38,673 bases of DNA, taken from NCBI GenBank assembly GCA_009777535.1, contig WRLP01000026.1:1-38673 (forward strand). The letters are read 5' to 3'. Both the position numbers and the translations under genes were made by a program. Every line of letters begins with the position of its first letter. Within the stretch, counting starts at the first letter, position 1. Of the stretch, positions 7,271-15,489 are shown in pieces. This stretch comes from Treponema sp. (lineage in GTDB: Bacteria; Spirochaetota; Spirochaetia; Treponematales; Breznakiellaceae). The notes beneath the pieces were generated by a model. That model searched no databases. It was not told where the DNA came from and was given only the letters and a program-made list of their open reading frames with translations.

Positions 7271-8251
7271 ATGAAAAAGTTTTTATGGTTTGCCGCAGTT
7301 CTGGTTGTATTGGGAACTGCGGTCTCGTGCAGCGAGAAGGAATCCAACGAGGTATTGATTTTTACTTCCTCAGAGGATTTTCGTATTGAGTACCTTCAGG
7401 AACGGCTCAATGAGCAGTTTCCACAGTACTCTGTTTTAATCAATTACATGACAACGGGTAATCTGGCGGCAAAGCTGAAGGCCGAAGGATCGGCAACTGA
7501 TTGCGATATTATCGGCGAATTGGAATCTGCGTATCTTGAAGGCATCATTGATAATCTTGCCGATCTTTCGTCTTACGACAGCTCTGCTTTTTTGGATGAA
7601 CTGGTTCCCGCCCATAAAAGATACTATCCGTTTATCAAGAGCGCCGGCTGTATAATAATTAATGATAATTTTCTGGCAGCGCGAAATCTTGCAGTTCCCG
7701 CATCGTATCAGGATTTGATAAAACCGGAGTACAGGGGGATCATTTCCATGCCAAACCCAAAATCATCCGGAACCGGATATTTCTTTTTGAAAAATCTGGT
7801 AAATGTGTGGGGAGAAGAAGCGGCTTTTGAGTACTTCGATAAATTTGCGGATAACGTTTTGCAGTTTACTTCTTCCGGCTCAGGTCCTGTAAATGCCCTT
7901 ATCCAGGGTGAAGCAGGCATTGGTCTTGGCATGACTTTTCAGGCGGTTACCGCCATCAACACCAGGGGAGTGCCCTTGACAATTCATTTTTTTGAGGAAG
8001 GGTCTCCATACACGATATACGGTATGGGAATTGTAAAGGGTAAGGAAACCAGAAAAGCGGTGCAGGAGGTGTTTGACTTTTATTTGAATACGCTGACACG
8101 CGAGGACAAGGAGCTTTTTGCGCCCGAGCAGATATTCAAGTTCCAGGAAAATACTGTTCCCAATTACCCGCAGAATATCAGGACAGCCGATATGCGGGGA
8201 ATTGAAAGCCTCCCTGAAAAGGAAAGGCTTCTTGAAATGTGGGCACACTGA
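7271..8251 (+). CDS. ABC transporter substrate-binding lipoprotein
   Basis: This 326-residue protein opens with a lipoprotein signal (KKFLWFAAVLVVLGTAVSC) with a spirochaete-style lipobox and Cys20, so it should be lipid-anchored outside the inner membrane. The body fits the extracellular solute-binding family used by Fe3+, thiamine, putrescine and 2-aminoethylphosphonate importers: VLIFTSSEDFRIEYLQERLNEQFP at the start, NPKSSGTGYFFLKNL in the middle and AGIGLGMTFQAV later. The following ATPase and fused permease complete a FbpABC/PhnSTUV-like importer. Substrate cannot be read from sequence; the cytidylyltransferase at the operon end makes an organophosphonate or phospho-amino-alcohol worth considering. 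AAAGGGGG lies 6 nt before the ATG. Confidence 0.85.
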   Translation: MKKFLWFAAVLVVLGTAVSCSEKESNEVLIFTSSEDFRIEYLQERLNEQFPQYSVLINYMTTGNLAAKLKAEGSATDCDIIGELESAYLEGIIDNLADLSSYDSSAFLDELVPAHKRYYPFIKSAGCIIINDNFLAARNLAVPASYQDLIKPEYRGIISMPNPKSSGTGYFFLKNLVNVWGEEAAFEYFDKFADNVLQFTSSGSGPVNALIQGEAGIGLGMTFQAVTAINTRGVPLTIHFFEEGSPYTIYGMGIVKGKETRKAVQEVFDFYLNTLTREDKELFAPEQIFKFQENTVPNYPQNIRTADMRGIESLPEKERLLEMWAH

Positions 8252-8268
8252 CGAACAGGAGAGCGGCA

Positions 8269-9036
8269 GTGCCTGTCAAACTTGAGATTCAAAATCTCTC
8301 AAAGGTTTTTAACAAGCAGAAGGTGCTGCACGGGCTCAATTTTACTGTTAACGAGGGAGAGTTTCTCTCAATTCTGGGGCCTTCCGGCTGCGGAAAAACC
8401 ACTATACTGCGCATCTTAATCGGATTGATCCAGCCAACATCGGGAAAGATATTAAAAGACGGAGTGGATATCACGGGAACCCCCGCATCCAGGCGGAACA
8501 TGGGCATAGTTTTTCAGAATTATGCCCTTTTCCAGAATATGAGCGTTATGGGCAATGTGGAATATGCATTAAAATTCAACAGGGAATTTAAACCGCGTTC
8601 AAGGGAAATTGCCGAAAACATAATCGAACAGGTAGGGCTTAAAGAGCACATTCATAAAAAACCCTACAAACTTTCCGGCGGCCAGCAGCAGCGGGTCGCC
8701 ATTGCAAGAACATTGGCCTTAAACCCCGAGATAATTCTTTTTGATGAGCCCATGTCCGCGCTGGACGCCGCCAAGCGGCTTTTGCTTCGTGACGAGATAA
8801 AGTATATCCAGAGGCAGTTTCACTCTACAATGATTTATATCACCCATGATCAGGAGGAGGCTTTTGCCCTTTCGGATCGCATTATGGTGATGGATAACGG
8901 GACTATTCAGCAGCTCGATACGCCTGACGCAATAATCGAAAGACCTGCCAATTCCTATATAAAAGAATTTGTAATTGATAACCTTCGCGTTAAAGTAAAC
9001 TCTCTTGTTAAATATGTAAAACCGGAGACACAATGA
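8269..9036 (+). CDS. ABC transporter ATPase
   Basis: This 255-residue ATPase (from GTG 8269) has Walker A LGPSGCGKTT, Q-loop FQNYALFQN, signature LSGGQQQRVAIART, Walker B IILFDEPMSALD and the switch His in ITHDQEEA. These are the features of importer ATPases of the PotA/FbpC/PhnT type, but the protein stops soon after the ATPase core and has little of the C-terminal TOBE domain. The frame is open from a GTG at 8239, which overlaps the previous gene; I prefer 8269 because AGGAG (8257-8261) lies 7 nt before it and the family homology begins there. Its stop overlaps the permease start by 4 bp. Confidence 0.93.
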   Translation: MPVKLEIQNLSKVFNKQKVLHGLNFTVNEGEFLSILGPSGCGKTTILRILIGLIQPTSGKILKDGVDITGTPASRRNMGIVFQNYALFQNMSVMGNVEYALKFNREFKPRSREIAENIIEQVGLKEHIHKKPYKLSGGQQQRVAIARTLALNPEIILFDEPMSALDAAKRLLLRDEIKYIQRQFHSTMIYITHDQEEAFALSDRIMVMDNGTIQQLDTPDAIIERPANSYIKEFVIDNLRVKVNSLVKYVKPETQ

Positions 9037-10649
9037 CCGCCTCTGTACGGACTGCCGGCTCCGGCTATTTTCAACAGTCAGATTTTGTCAAACTGCTGAT
9101 AGGGGCTTTTCTTTTTATAACCGTGATCTGCCCGCTTGCCTTTATGCTTGCGAAAATGACCGGTTCGGATATTTCCGCTGTTATACGGCTGCCGCGTTTC
9201 AGGGAGGCCCTCTTTAATTCACTCCATACAGCCGCAGCCGCCACGGTAATTTCGATTGTACTCGCGTGGTTTTTTGCACTTTGCATTGTCCGCTCGAAAA
9301 TGCTTTTTCGCGAAATTTTCTCGGTTTTTGTTACCCTGCCCATGCTTATTCCTTCGATTTCGCATGGCATGGGGCTGGTACTTTTGTTAGGCGCAAATGG
9401 AGTTATCACACGCACGTTTTCCCTTTCCGGTACAATTTACGGGTTTGGCGGAATTGTTCTTGGGTCGGTTTTGTACACATTTCCTGTGGCATTTCTTATG
9501 CTGGCGGATATTCTAAAATACGAAGACGGCTCTCCGTACGAGGCTGCCTCGGTTCTGGGAATTCCGGGGAAAAATCAGTTTTTTTCAATTACCTTTCCCT
9601 ATCTTAGAAAACCCCTTATTGCCGTGGTTTTCGCTGTTTTTACAATGATTGTAACGGATTACGGCGTTCCACTGATGATTGGTGGAAGATATATCACCCT
9701 GCCGGTATTGATGTATCAGGAGGTGATAGGACTTTTGAATTTTAACCGCGGCAGTGTAATCGGCTCGTTTCTCCTGATTCCGGCTGTTGCTGCCTTTGTT
9801 TTCGATTTATTAAACCGCGACCGTGCAAATCAAAATTTTGTTGTTCAGGAAAAACAAACAGGTAAGAGCATTTTGCGTGATTCCGCGGCATTTTGTTATG
9901 TAATAATCGTATGTTTAATGATTGCTTTGCCAATAGCAGTTTTCGCTGTTCTTACCTTTATCAACAGTTATCCGGTGGATATGTCTTTATCGCTGCGTAA
10001 CATAACAAGAACCTTGAACATGGGCGCCGGGCGGTACCTTGTCAATTCATTAATCATCGCAGCCTGGGTTGCCGTTTTGGGAACCGTCCTTTCATGGGTT
10101 ATTGCCTATTTTACCGCCCGCACTCCGGGAAAATCATCACGTATGCTGCATCTTGTTTCAATTACTTCTCTTGCCATTCCCGGAATTGTACTCGGCCTTT
10201 CTTATGTGCTTTTTTTTAAGGGTACATTTATATACGGCAGCCTTGCCATGCTTGTTCTTGTCAATACAGTTCACTTTATGGCATCTCCGTATCTAATGGC
10301 GTATAACACTCTTGGAAAACTCAACATCAACCTCGAAGATGTCGGTCTTACCCTGGGCGTCGGCCGGCTGCGTATTATACGCGATGTGCTTATACCGCAG
10401 ACCAGGCTCACAATTTTGGAAATGTTCTCCTATTTTTTTGTCAATTCCATGATGACCATTTCGGCGGTTTCATTTTTAAGCACGGTGCGGAACCGGCCTG
10501 TGTCTCTGATGATCACACAGTTCGAAGCCCAGCTTTTTCTGGAAGGAGCCGCCTTTATTTCGGTCATTATTCTGGGCAGTAATTTAATTGTTAAATTTTC
10601 TGTGTATATTATTACCAAAATATCAAGGCGAAAGGGTGAAATGCAATGA
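9033..10649 (+). CDS. Fused two-domain ABC permease
   Basis: This 538-residue membrane protein has about 12 helices in two homologous halves, each with a binding-protein-dependent permease domain. The EAA-type coupling loops are visible in both (YEAASVLGIPGKNQFFSITFPYL, then LEDVGLTLGVGRLRIIRDVLIP). Fusion of both permease halves is usual for FbpB, ThiP and the proposed 2-aminoethylphosphonate permeases. It overlaps the genes on both sides by 4 bp, so the three are translated together. It forms the inner-membrane channel for the transporter. Confidence 0.92.
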   Translation: MTASVRTAGSGYFQQSDFVKLLIGAFLFITVICPLAFMLAKMTGSDISAVIRLPRFREALFNSLHTAAAATVISIVLAWFFALCIVRSKMLFREIFSVFVTLPMLIPSISHGMGLVLLLGANGVITRTFSLSGTIYGFGGIVLGSVLYTFPVAFLMLADILKYEDGSPYEAASVLGIPGKNQFFSITFPYLRKPLIAVVFAVFTMIVTDYGVPLMIGGRYITLPVLMYQEVIGLLNFNRGSVIGSFLLIPAVAAFVFDLLNRDRANQNFVVQEKQTGKSILRDSAAFCYVIIVCLMIALPIAVFAVLTFINSYPVDMSLSLRNITRTLNMGAGRYLVNSLIIAAWVAVLGTVLSWVIAYFTARTPGKSSRMLHLVSITSLAIPGIVLGLSYVLFFKGTFIYGSLAMLVLVNTVHFMASPYLMAYNTLGKLNINLEDVGLTLGVGRLRIIRDVLIPQTRLTILEMFSYFFVNSMMTISAVSFLSTVRNRPVSLMITQFEAQLFLEGAAFISVIILGSNLIVKFSVYIITKISRRKGEMQ

Positions 10650-11542
10650 AACTAACACGGGCGCAATTCGATGTACTGTGCCTTCTTGAACAAAAAAAGA
10701 ATGAAAAAACATTGAGCCAACGCAGCATTGCCGGTTTTACCGGACTTTCCGTTGGTACTGTAAACAAAACTCTTGTTTACCTGAGCGAAAGAGGATTGAT
10801 AGATGACAATTGCATCAACAAAGCGGGGCTTAAAGCCCTTGAACCGTACCGTGTAAAGAGGGCGGTTTTTATTGCTGCGGGTTTTGGTTCCAGACTCATT
10901 CCAATCTCGCTTAACACCCCAAAACCCCTTGTACGCGTAAAAGGCGTTCGCATTATCGACACCCTGCTGGATGCAGTCTGCGCAGCAGGCATCGACGATA
11001 TCGTAATTGTCCGCGGCTACCTGAGTGAACAGTTCGATCAATTAAAGTATAAATACCCAAACATTCAGTTTCTGGAAAATCCTCTCTACAACGAGGCGAA
11101 TAATATTTCTTCGGCAATGTGCGCCCGCTATCTTCTGCAGAACGCCTATGTCCTTGAGTCCGACCTTTTTTTAAATAAGGCTGCTCTGATACAAAAATAT
11201 CAGTTTGCAAGCAATTACCTGGGTGTTCCCGTCGAACGTACAGATGATTGGTGTTTTGAAACGCGCAACAAAATTATTACCCGTGTGCGGGTAGGGGGGC
11301 AGAACTGCTACCACATGTTCGGCATTTCCTACTGGAGCCAGGATGACGGCGCAAAACTGGCGGATCATATCAAACAGGTATACGAGATGCCCGGGGGCAA
11401 GGAGCGCTACTGGGATCAGGTTCCTCTTGAATACTTTATCAAGGAATACACGATAGAAGCGCGGGAATGCAGTATGGAAGACATTATAGAGATCGACACA
11501 TTTAACGAACTAAAAAAAATTGATGACACATACCGCATATAG
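10646..11542 (+). CDS. HTH-fused nucleotidyltransferase, LicC/PntC-like
   Basis: Residues 1-70 form a winged helix of MarR type (TLSQRSIAGFTGLSVGTVNKTLVYLSERGLI). From residue 72 onward there is a nucleotidyltransferase fold: FIAAGFGSRLIPISLNTPKPL as nucleotide-binding loop, then NEANNISSAM and the metal-binding LESDLFL. This pattern matches CTP:phosphocholine (LicC) and CTP:phosphonate (PntC) cytidylyltransferases, with the Asn-rich NxxNNxxS motif typical of that group. Treponema denticola uses such enzymes to make CDP-choline-type precursors. The HTH fusion suggests either DNA-binding autoregulation or just a structural role. The gene overlaps the permease end by 4 bp, linking uptake and activation of one substrate. 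The exact substrate is not determined. Confidence 0.8.
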   Translation: MKLTRAQFDVLCLLEQKKNEKTLSQRSIAGFTGLSVGTVNKTLVYLSERGLIDDNCINKAGLKALEPYRVKRAVFIAAGFGSRLIPISLNTPKPLVRVKGVRIIDTLLDAVCAAGIDDIVIVRGYLSEQFDQLKYKYPNIQFLENPLYNEANNISSAMCARYLLQNAYVLESDLFLNKAALIQKYQFASNYLGVPVERTDDWCFETRNKIITRVRVGGQNCYHMFGISYWSQDDGAKLADHIKQVYEMPGGKERYWDQVPLEYFIKEYTIEARECSMEDIIEIDTFNELKKIDDTYRI

Positions 11543-11543
11543 C

Positions 11544-12449
11544 TCAGGCTTCGAGAATTAAGCCTTCCCTGGCCATCATAACCTGCAGCCCGGATGCGCC
11601 CCCGTAGTTTTTTTCCAGTTCCTCCAGCCGCTTGTCGGTGCGGCCTGGTTCATGGTGGAAAAAGACCAGTTTTTTTACGCCGGCGTTTGCGGCCGAGTCG
11701 ATTGCCTGTTCATAAGTGGAATGACCCCAGCCCAGATGTCTTGAGTATTCGTCCGTTGTGTACTGGGCATCATGAATCAAGATGTCTGCACCTTTGTAAA
11801 AATTCAGTATTTTTTTATTTTCTTCCGCTGCGGCAAGTTCCCCTTCTTTTGCCGCTTCTTCATTATATCCGGGATCGGCGGGGTCAACCGGGAAAAGATT
11901 TCGGAACGGCTCATGATCGTATGCGGCAATGATGGACTTGCCCATATATTCGAGGCGGTAAGAAAGACAAAGAATTGGGTGGTTCAGGTATTTGGAAGTA
12001 ACCTTTAGGCCGCCGCCAAGGTCCAGCGTGGTCTCTATAATCTGCTCGTACTTTATGTCTGCGGCAAGTTCCCCCGCACGGACAGGCCAGTACCGGTAGG
12101 AAAGCTGGGCGCCGATGATCGTCTCCAGGCTGTCATCTTCAAATGTTACCGGGCCCCTAATGCGCAGCTTTGTTACAGGCAAAAAAATCGGAGTGAACAG
12201 GGGAAAACCCATAATATGATCCCAGTGGGTATGGGTAACAAAAATATCAGTGTCAATGCGGCCTTTTTTCTTAAAATCATTGGCCATAAGCCATTCGCCA
12301 AGCGCCCGAATGCCTGTGCCAAGGTCAATTATTACCAGTCTTTCATCAGCCCGTATCTCCAGGCAGGAGGTATTACCGCCGTATTTTACTGTATCCGGGC
12401 CGGGGCACGGTATCGAACCCCGTACACCCCAAAAGCGCACTGAAAGCAT
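11544..12449 (-). CDS. Metallo-beta-lactamase-fold hydrolase
   Basis: This 301-residue protein starts LSVRFWGVRGSIPCPG and has the metal-binding THTHWDH (H73, H75, D77, H78), then AAYDHE, LIHDAQYT and a final FHHEPGRTD. This is the class related to RNase Z and cyclic-nucleotide phosphodiesterases (PhnP-like), so a phosphodiesterase activity is likely but its substrate is unknown. It converges with the nucleotidyltransferase, one base apart, and diverges from the acyltransferase through a shared symmetrical promoter. No Shine-Dalgarno sequence is seen; the promoter predicts a leaderless mRNA. Confidence 0.85.
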   Translation of the reverse strand: MLSVRFWGVRGSIPCPGPDTVKYGGNTSCLEIRADERLVIIDLGTGIRALGEWLMANDFKKKGRIDTDIFVTHTHWDHIMGFPLFTPIFLPVTKLRIRGPVTFEDDSLETIIGAQLSYRYWPVRAGELAADIKYEQIIETTLDLGGGLKVTSKYLNHPILCLSYRLEYMGKSIIAAYDHEPFRNLFPVDPADPGYNEEAAKEGELAAAEENKKILNFYKGADILIHDAQYTTDEYSRHLGWGHSTYEQAIDSAANAGVKKLVFFHHEPGRTDKRLEELEKNYGGASGLQVMMAREGLILEA

Positions 12450-12454
12450 AGTCC

Positions 12455-12492
12455 ATTATAGTATTGTTGAAAGTACTCCGCAATACTATAAT
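12455..12492. promoter_or_regulatory. Symmetrical divergent promoter pair
   Basis: Perfect 12-bp arms at 12455-12466 and 12481-12492 flank a 14-bp spacer. Each arm contains a perfect TATAAT: on the plus strand at 12487-12492 with TTGTTG 17 bp upstream, and on the minus strand at 12455-12460 with TTGCGG 17 bp upstream. The plus transcript would start near 12499, ahead of GGGGGA and the acyltransferase ATG; the minus transcript would start at the MBL ATG itself. Confidence 0.75.
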
Positions 12493-12516
12493 ATGAAGGC
12501 TTTGGGGGAATGAATT

Positions 12517-13401
12517 ATGGCTGAAACCTTAACCACTTTTTTTGGCGATCATATAAAAAGGGCACTGACACTATCGAAAGTTCCGGGTGTAATTACCGAG
12601 CAGAATGTTTTTCAGGAGGGAGATCCCAATATACTGCCCATTTTGGACGATATGGTGGGAACTCTTGCTCTGCCCGGCTCCGGACTTGACGGCCTTGAAA
12701 ACCTTGAGGAGCTTTTGGCATTGGCAGAGTCGGGAAAGTCATGCCTGCTCCTTACGGAGCATTACAGTAACCTTGATCTTTCGATTGTTTCTCTCATGGC
12801 AAGGCTGGCGGGAGGCCGTGGGGAAGACATTGGAAAGGCGCTTATCGCCATTGCAGGAACCAAACTTAACGAAGACAATCCGGGCGTTGCCGCATTTGCC
12901 GGCGCTTATACCCGGATCGTCATCTATCCCAGCCGCTACATGCATGATTCCAATGAAGAAAAAGATTTGGCCGAAATAGCCCGAAGTAATGCCATTAACA
13001 GGGCCGCCATGAAAGCCCTTAACGAGCAAAAGGTTAAGGGCAGGCTGATTCTGGTTTTTCCGGCAGGAACCCGTTACCGCTCCTGGGATCCGGAAACAAA
13101 AAAAGGCGTCCGCGAAATTGATTCCTATATCCGCTCTTTTGATTACATGTGCTTTATTGCCCTGAATGGGGCGATCCTTCATGTTCAGAAAACAGATATG
13201 CTGAATGATATTGTAACCAGGGATTTAATAAGGGTTACAGCCGGGCCTGTTGTTTCCTGCCAGGAATTCCGCGAAAGGATCAGGGCCGCTACACCCACTA
13301 GTAGAGATAAAAAACAGGCGGTCGTCGATGCAATCATGGCGGAACTGGAAAAGATGCACGCCGCCGCCGAAATAAAGAGACAGAAATTGCTAAGGGTTTA
13401 G
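12517..13401 (+). CDS. Glycerolipid acyltransferase family protein
   Basis: This 294-residue protein has EHYSNLDLS with H82 and D87, the HX4D catalytic motif of PlsB/PlsC-type acyltransferases, and LILVFPAGTRYRSW, the FPEGTRS-like block with Glu changed to Ala. There is no obvious membrane helix, unlike PlsC. The length and the soluble character suggest a glycerol-3-phosphate acyltransferase relative rather than PlsC. It should transfer an acyl group to a glycerolipid precursor. GGGGGA lies 7 nt before the ATG. It is transcribed alone and converges on the RRM gene. Confidence 0.75.
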   Translation: MAETLTTFFGDHIKRALTLSKVPGVITEQNVFQEGDPNILPILDDMVGTLALPGSGLDGLENLEELLALAESGKSCLLLTEHYSNLDLSIVSLMARLAGGRGEDIGKALIAIAGTKLNEDNPGVAAFAGAYTRIVIYPSRYMHDSNEEKDLAEIARSNAINRAAMKALNEQKVKGRLILVFPAGTRYRSWDPETKKGVREIDSYIRSFDYMCFIALNGAILHVQKTDMLNDIVTRDLIRVTAGPVVSCQEFRERIRAATPTSRDKKQAVVDAIMAELEKMHAAAEIKRQKLLRV

Positions 13402-13406
13402 CTTAG

Positions 13407-13697
13407 CTACCAGTTGTTCCCGCCGCCGTAGCCGCCGCGATCGCGGCGTGGTTTGTCCATAGCCTCGTTTACACGCAGCTGGCGACCGTCGTATTCGCGG
13501 CCGTTTGTGCCGGCGATTGCAGCGTTCGCTTCTTCGTCACTTCCCATTTCGATAAAGCCAAACCCCTTGGAGTTGCCAGTCTCGCGATCGAGAACGATCT
13601 TGGCGGATGTTACATTGCCAAAGCTGGAGAAATGATTCCGCAGACCATCTTCGGTGGTGCTGTAAGAGAGATTACCGACATACAGTTTCTTAGCCAT
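13407..13697 (-). CDS. RRM RNA-binding protein
   Basis: This 96-residue protein is a single RNA-recognition motif: RNP2 LYVGNL at residues 5-10 and RNP1 KGFGFIEM near 45-52, with aromatic residues in place. A short Arg/Gly-rich tail (RRDRGGYGGGNNW) follows. It resembles the glycine-rich cold-inducible Rbp proteins of cyanobacteria and other bacteria, which bind single-stranded RNA. AAGGA lies 9 nt before the ATG. Its promoter lies about 250 bp upstream, leaving a long leader. Confidence 0.93.
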   Translation of the reverse strand: MAKKLYVGNLSYSTTEDGLRNHFSSFGNVTSAKIVLDRETGNSKGFGFIEMGSDEEANAAIAGTNGREYDGRQLRVNEAMDKPRRDRGGYGGGNNW

Positions 13698-13945
13698 TGA
13701 GAAAAATCCTTCTCCCGGATCAAACAGGAAATCCTGATATGATGCGTCCGGGCACGCTTATTCACGCCTGCAAAAGCGGGCGACTCAAACTCCCCCTGTT
13801 AAACCAACCGGAGAAAATAAGATGCTGATTGTTAAGGGAGAAAAAAGAAGTGCGAAAAACAGAAACAGAACCCCTAAACCCCCGTGAGCCTTTTCCGGGG
13901 CCACGGTAATACAAAAAATACAAGGTAAGAAAATACCCTAATGGA
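13698..13945 (-). promoter_or_regulatory. Long structured 5' leader of the RRM gene
   Basis: From the promoter at 13946-13974 to the RRM start codon is about 240 nt with no ORF. Near the 5' end of the transcript two stems compete: CCCCG (13880-13884)/CGGGG (13896-13900) and CCGTG (13882-13886)/CACGG (13902-13906). Long leaders of this kind regulate many cold-shock RNA-binding proteins, so post-transcriptional control is plausible. The 53 bp from 13975 to the radA stop hold only T-rich sequence. Confidence 0.4.
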
Positions 13946-13974
13946 AATCTATCTTAAATTTTGATTTTTGTCAA
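13946..13974 (-). promoter_or_regulatory. Promoter of the RRM gene
   Basis: On the minus strand a perfect TTGACA (13969-13974) and TAGATT (13946-13951) are separated by exactly 17 bp within an A/T-rich stretch. Confidence 0.7.
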
Positions 13975-14027
13975 GTTATTTTTTGTTTTTTAGGATTTTT
14001 TTAGGGTTCCTGTCATCCTAAACCCCA

Positions 14028-15443
14028 TTACTCCGGTTTCGGGGCTTCGCTGTATATCAACTTGATCGCCGATTTAATGTTCCCTGCCGTCATTAAATTT
14101 GTCCCCTGTGGAGGGGCAGGAGGGGAATTTTCGGCTTTTTGCCTCGATTGGGGTTCTGAAGCCGGGCCCAAAAAGGAGCTAAACCCGAGATTTGCGGCTG
14201 TTTTAATGCGGCTGTCCAGCCGCCGAACGGGACGTATCTCGCCGGTAAGGGACAGTTCTCCCGCGATTACGAGGTCGGCAGGCAGGGGCAGGCCGGTTCT
14301 GGCCGAATAAAGAGCGCAGGCCAGCGCCAGCTCCACTCCTACTTCGGTGATGCGAATGCCGCCGGCTACATTCACATACAGATCCTGATCCGAAAGCCGC
14401 AGTCCAAGGTGCTTTTCCAGGGACGCTGAAACACGCGAAACCCTGCCGGAATCAACCTTATCGGAAAAAACCCGGCTTACAGCGCCCTTGGCCGGAATGG
14501 TCAGCGCCTGAATTTCTGTCAGTATGGTTCTTGAGCCTTCCAATACCGCGGCTGTTGCCACCCCCGGCGGCAGTTCTCCTTCCCTTCTTACAAGAAACAG
14601 ACGGTCTGTATCTTCCACCGGAGTCAGTCCCTGCTCGCTCATTGTAAAAATACCGATTTCATCTACCGAGCCAAAACGGTTTTTTGCAGCGCGCAGGAAG
14701 CGGCATTCTTCCGCATTGTTCTGCTCAAAATAGAGCACCGTATCAACCATGTGCTCCAGGGTTTTTGGGCCTGCAATAAAACCTTCTTTTGTAACATGCG
14801 CTGTCAGAAACAATGCCGCATCATGTTCTTTTACCCACGAGATTAATTCAAACGTGCAGAATTTCATTTGATTTATTGTGCCAGGCGCCATATTTGCAGA
14901 ATAAAGAGTCTGGGCGGAATCTACCATTACCAGCATTGGATTTGCCGCGTTAAGAATCGTTTCTATTTCTTCAAGACAGCCGGCGCAGAGAATTTCTATG
15001 CGATCAATATTGTTTTTCAAGCCGAGCCTGTCTGCCCTGAGTCTTATCTGGCCGGCGGATTCTTCGCCGGATATATAAAGAATGCGTCCTTTTGTTTTTA
15101 CCGCTGCAGCGGTTTGCAGTAAAAGGGTGGACTTGCCGATTCCTGGTTCACCGCCCACCAGCACGGCCGAGCGTTTCATAATACCACCGCCCAAAACCCT
15201 GTCCAGTTCTGCAATGCCGCTGGATATGCGGCTTCCCTCCTGGGGATCCACCGCGGAAAGAGGCAGTGATTTGGGCAGGCTCCTGTTTGCCCTGCCGCTT
15301 AAAGCGCCATGACCGGAAGCCGCGCCGGCTGCTGTTTCGATCAGTGTATTCCATTCCCCGCATTCAGGGCACCGCCCCAGCCACTTTACTTCTTCATGGC
15401 CGCAGGCCGAGCACTTGTAGATAAGGGCCTTCTGCTTCTTCAT
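14028..15443 (-). CDS. radA: DNA repair protein RadA (Sms)
   Basis: This 471-residue protein has the full RadA layout: a C4 zinc finger (C11, C14, C25, C28), a RecA-like ATPase with Walker A GGEPGIGKST (K104) and the family-specific KNRFG motif around residue 258, and a C-terminal Lon-like domain (LTGEIRPVRRLDSRI). RadA is a hexameric branch-migration helicase acting in recombinational repair. The start codon's first base is also the first base of a 36-bp palindrome shared with malQ. There is no Shine-Dalgarno sequence and a -10-like box sits 7 nt before the ATG, so a leaderless mRNA is likely. Confidence 0.96.
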   Translation of the reverse strand: MKKQKALIYKCSACGHEEVKWLGRCPECGEWNTLIETAAGAASGHGALSGRANRSLPKSLPLSAVDPQEGSRISSGIAELDRVLGGGIMKRSAVLVGGEPGIGKSTLLLQTAAAVKTKGRILYISGEESAGQIRLRADRLGLKNNIDRIEILCAGCLEEIETILNAANPMLVMVDSAQTLYSANMAPGTINQMKFCTFELISWVKEHDAALFLTAHVTKEGFIAGPKTLEHMVDTVLYFEQNNAEECRFLRAAKNRFGSVDEIGIFTMSEQGLTPVEDTDRLFLVRREGELPPGVATAAVLEGSRTILTEIQALTIPAKGAVSRVFSDKVDSGRVSRVSASLEKHLGLRLSDQDLYVNVAGGIRITEVGVELALACALYSARTGLPLPADLVIAGELSLTGEIRPVRRLDSRIKTAANLGFSSFLGPASEPQSRQKAENSPPAPPQGTNLMTAGNIKSAIKLIYSEAPKPE

Positions 15444-15478
15444 TGTATCAGTATATCACTAGTGTTATACTGATACAA
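15443..15478. promoter_or_regulatory. 36-bp palindrome with symmetrical divergent promoters
   Basis: Perfect 13-bp arms surround a palindromic CACTAGTG core; only one base pair (T/T) is unpaired on each side of it. It fills most of the space between radA and malQ. Each strand carries TTGTAT, a 17-bp spacer and TATACT as mirror images, so transcripts would start at 15443 (the radA ATG) and near 15478. It could equally be the site of a dimeric regulator that covers both promoters at once. Confidence 0.7.
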
Positions 15479-15489
15479 AGGAGGCATAC

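Noticed and set aside
8239-8268. Upstream GTG start for the ABC ATPase
   Set aside because: It lies inside the previous gene, has no ribosome binding site, and adds ten residues outside the family's usual start.
13388-13401. Terminator between the acyltransferase and RRM genes
   Set aside because: The GCTAA/TTAGC stem is five pairs with no T tract on either strand.
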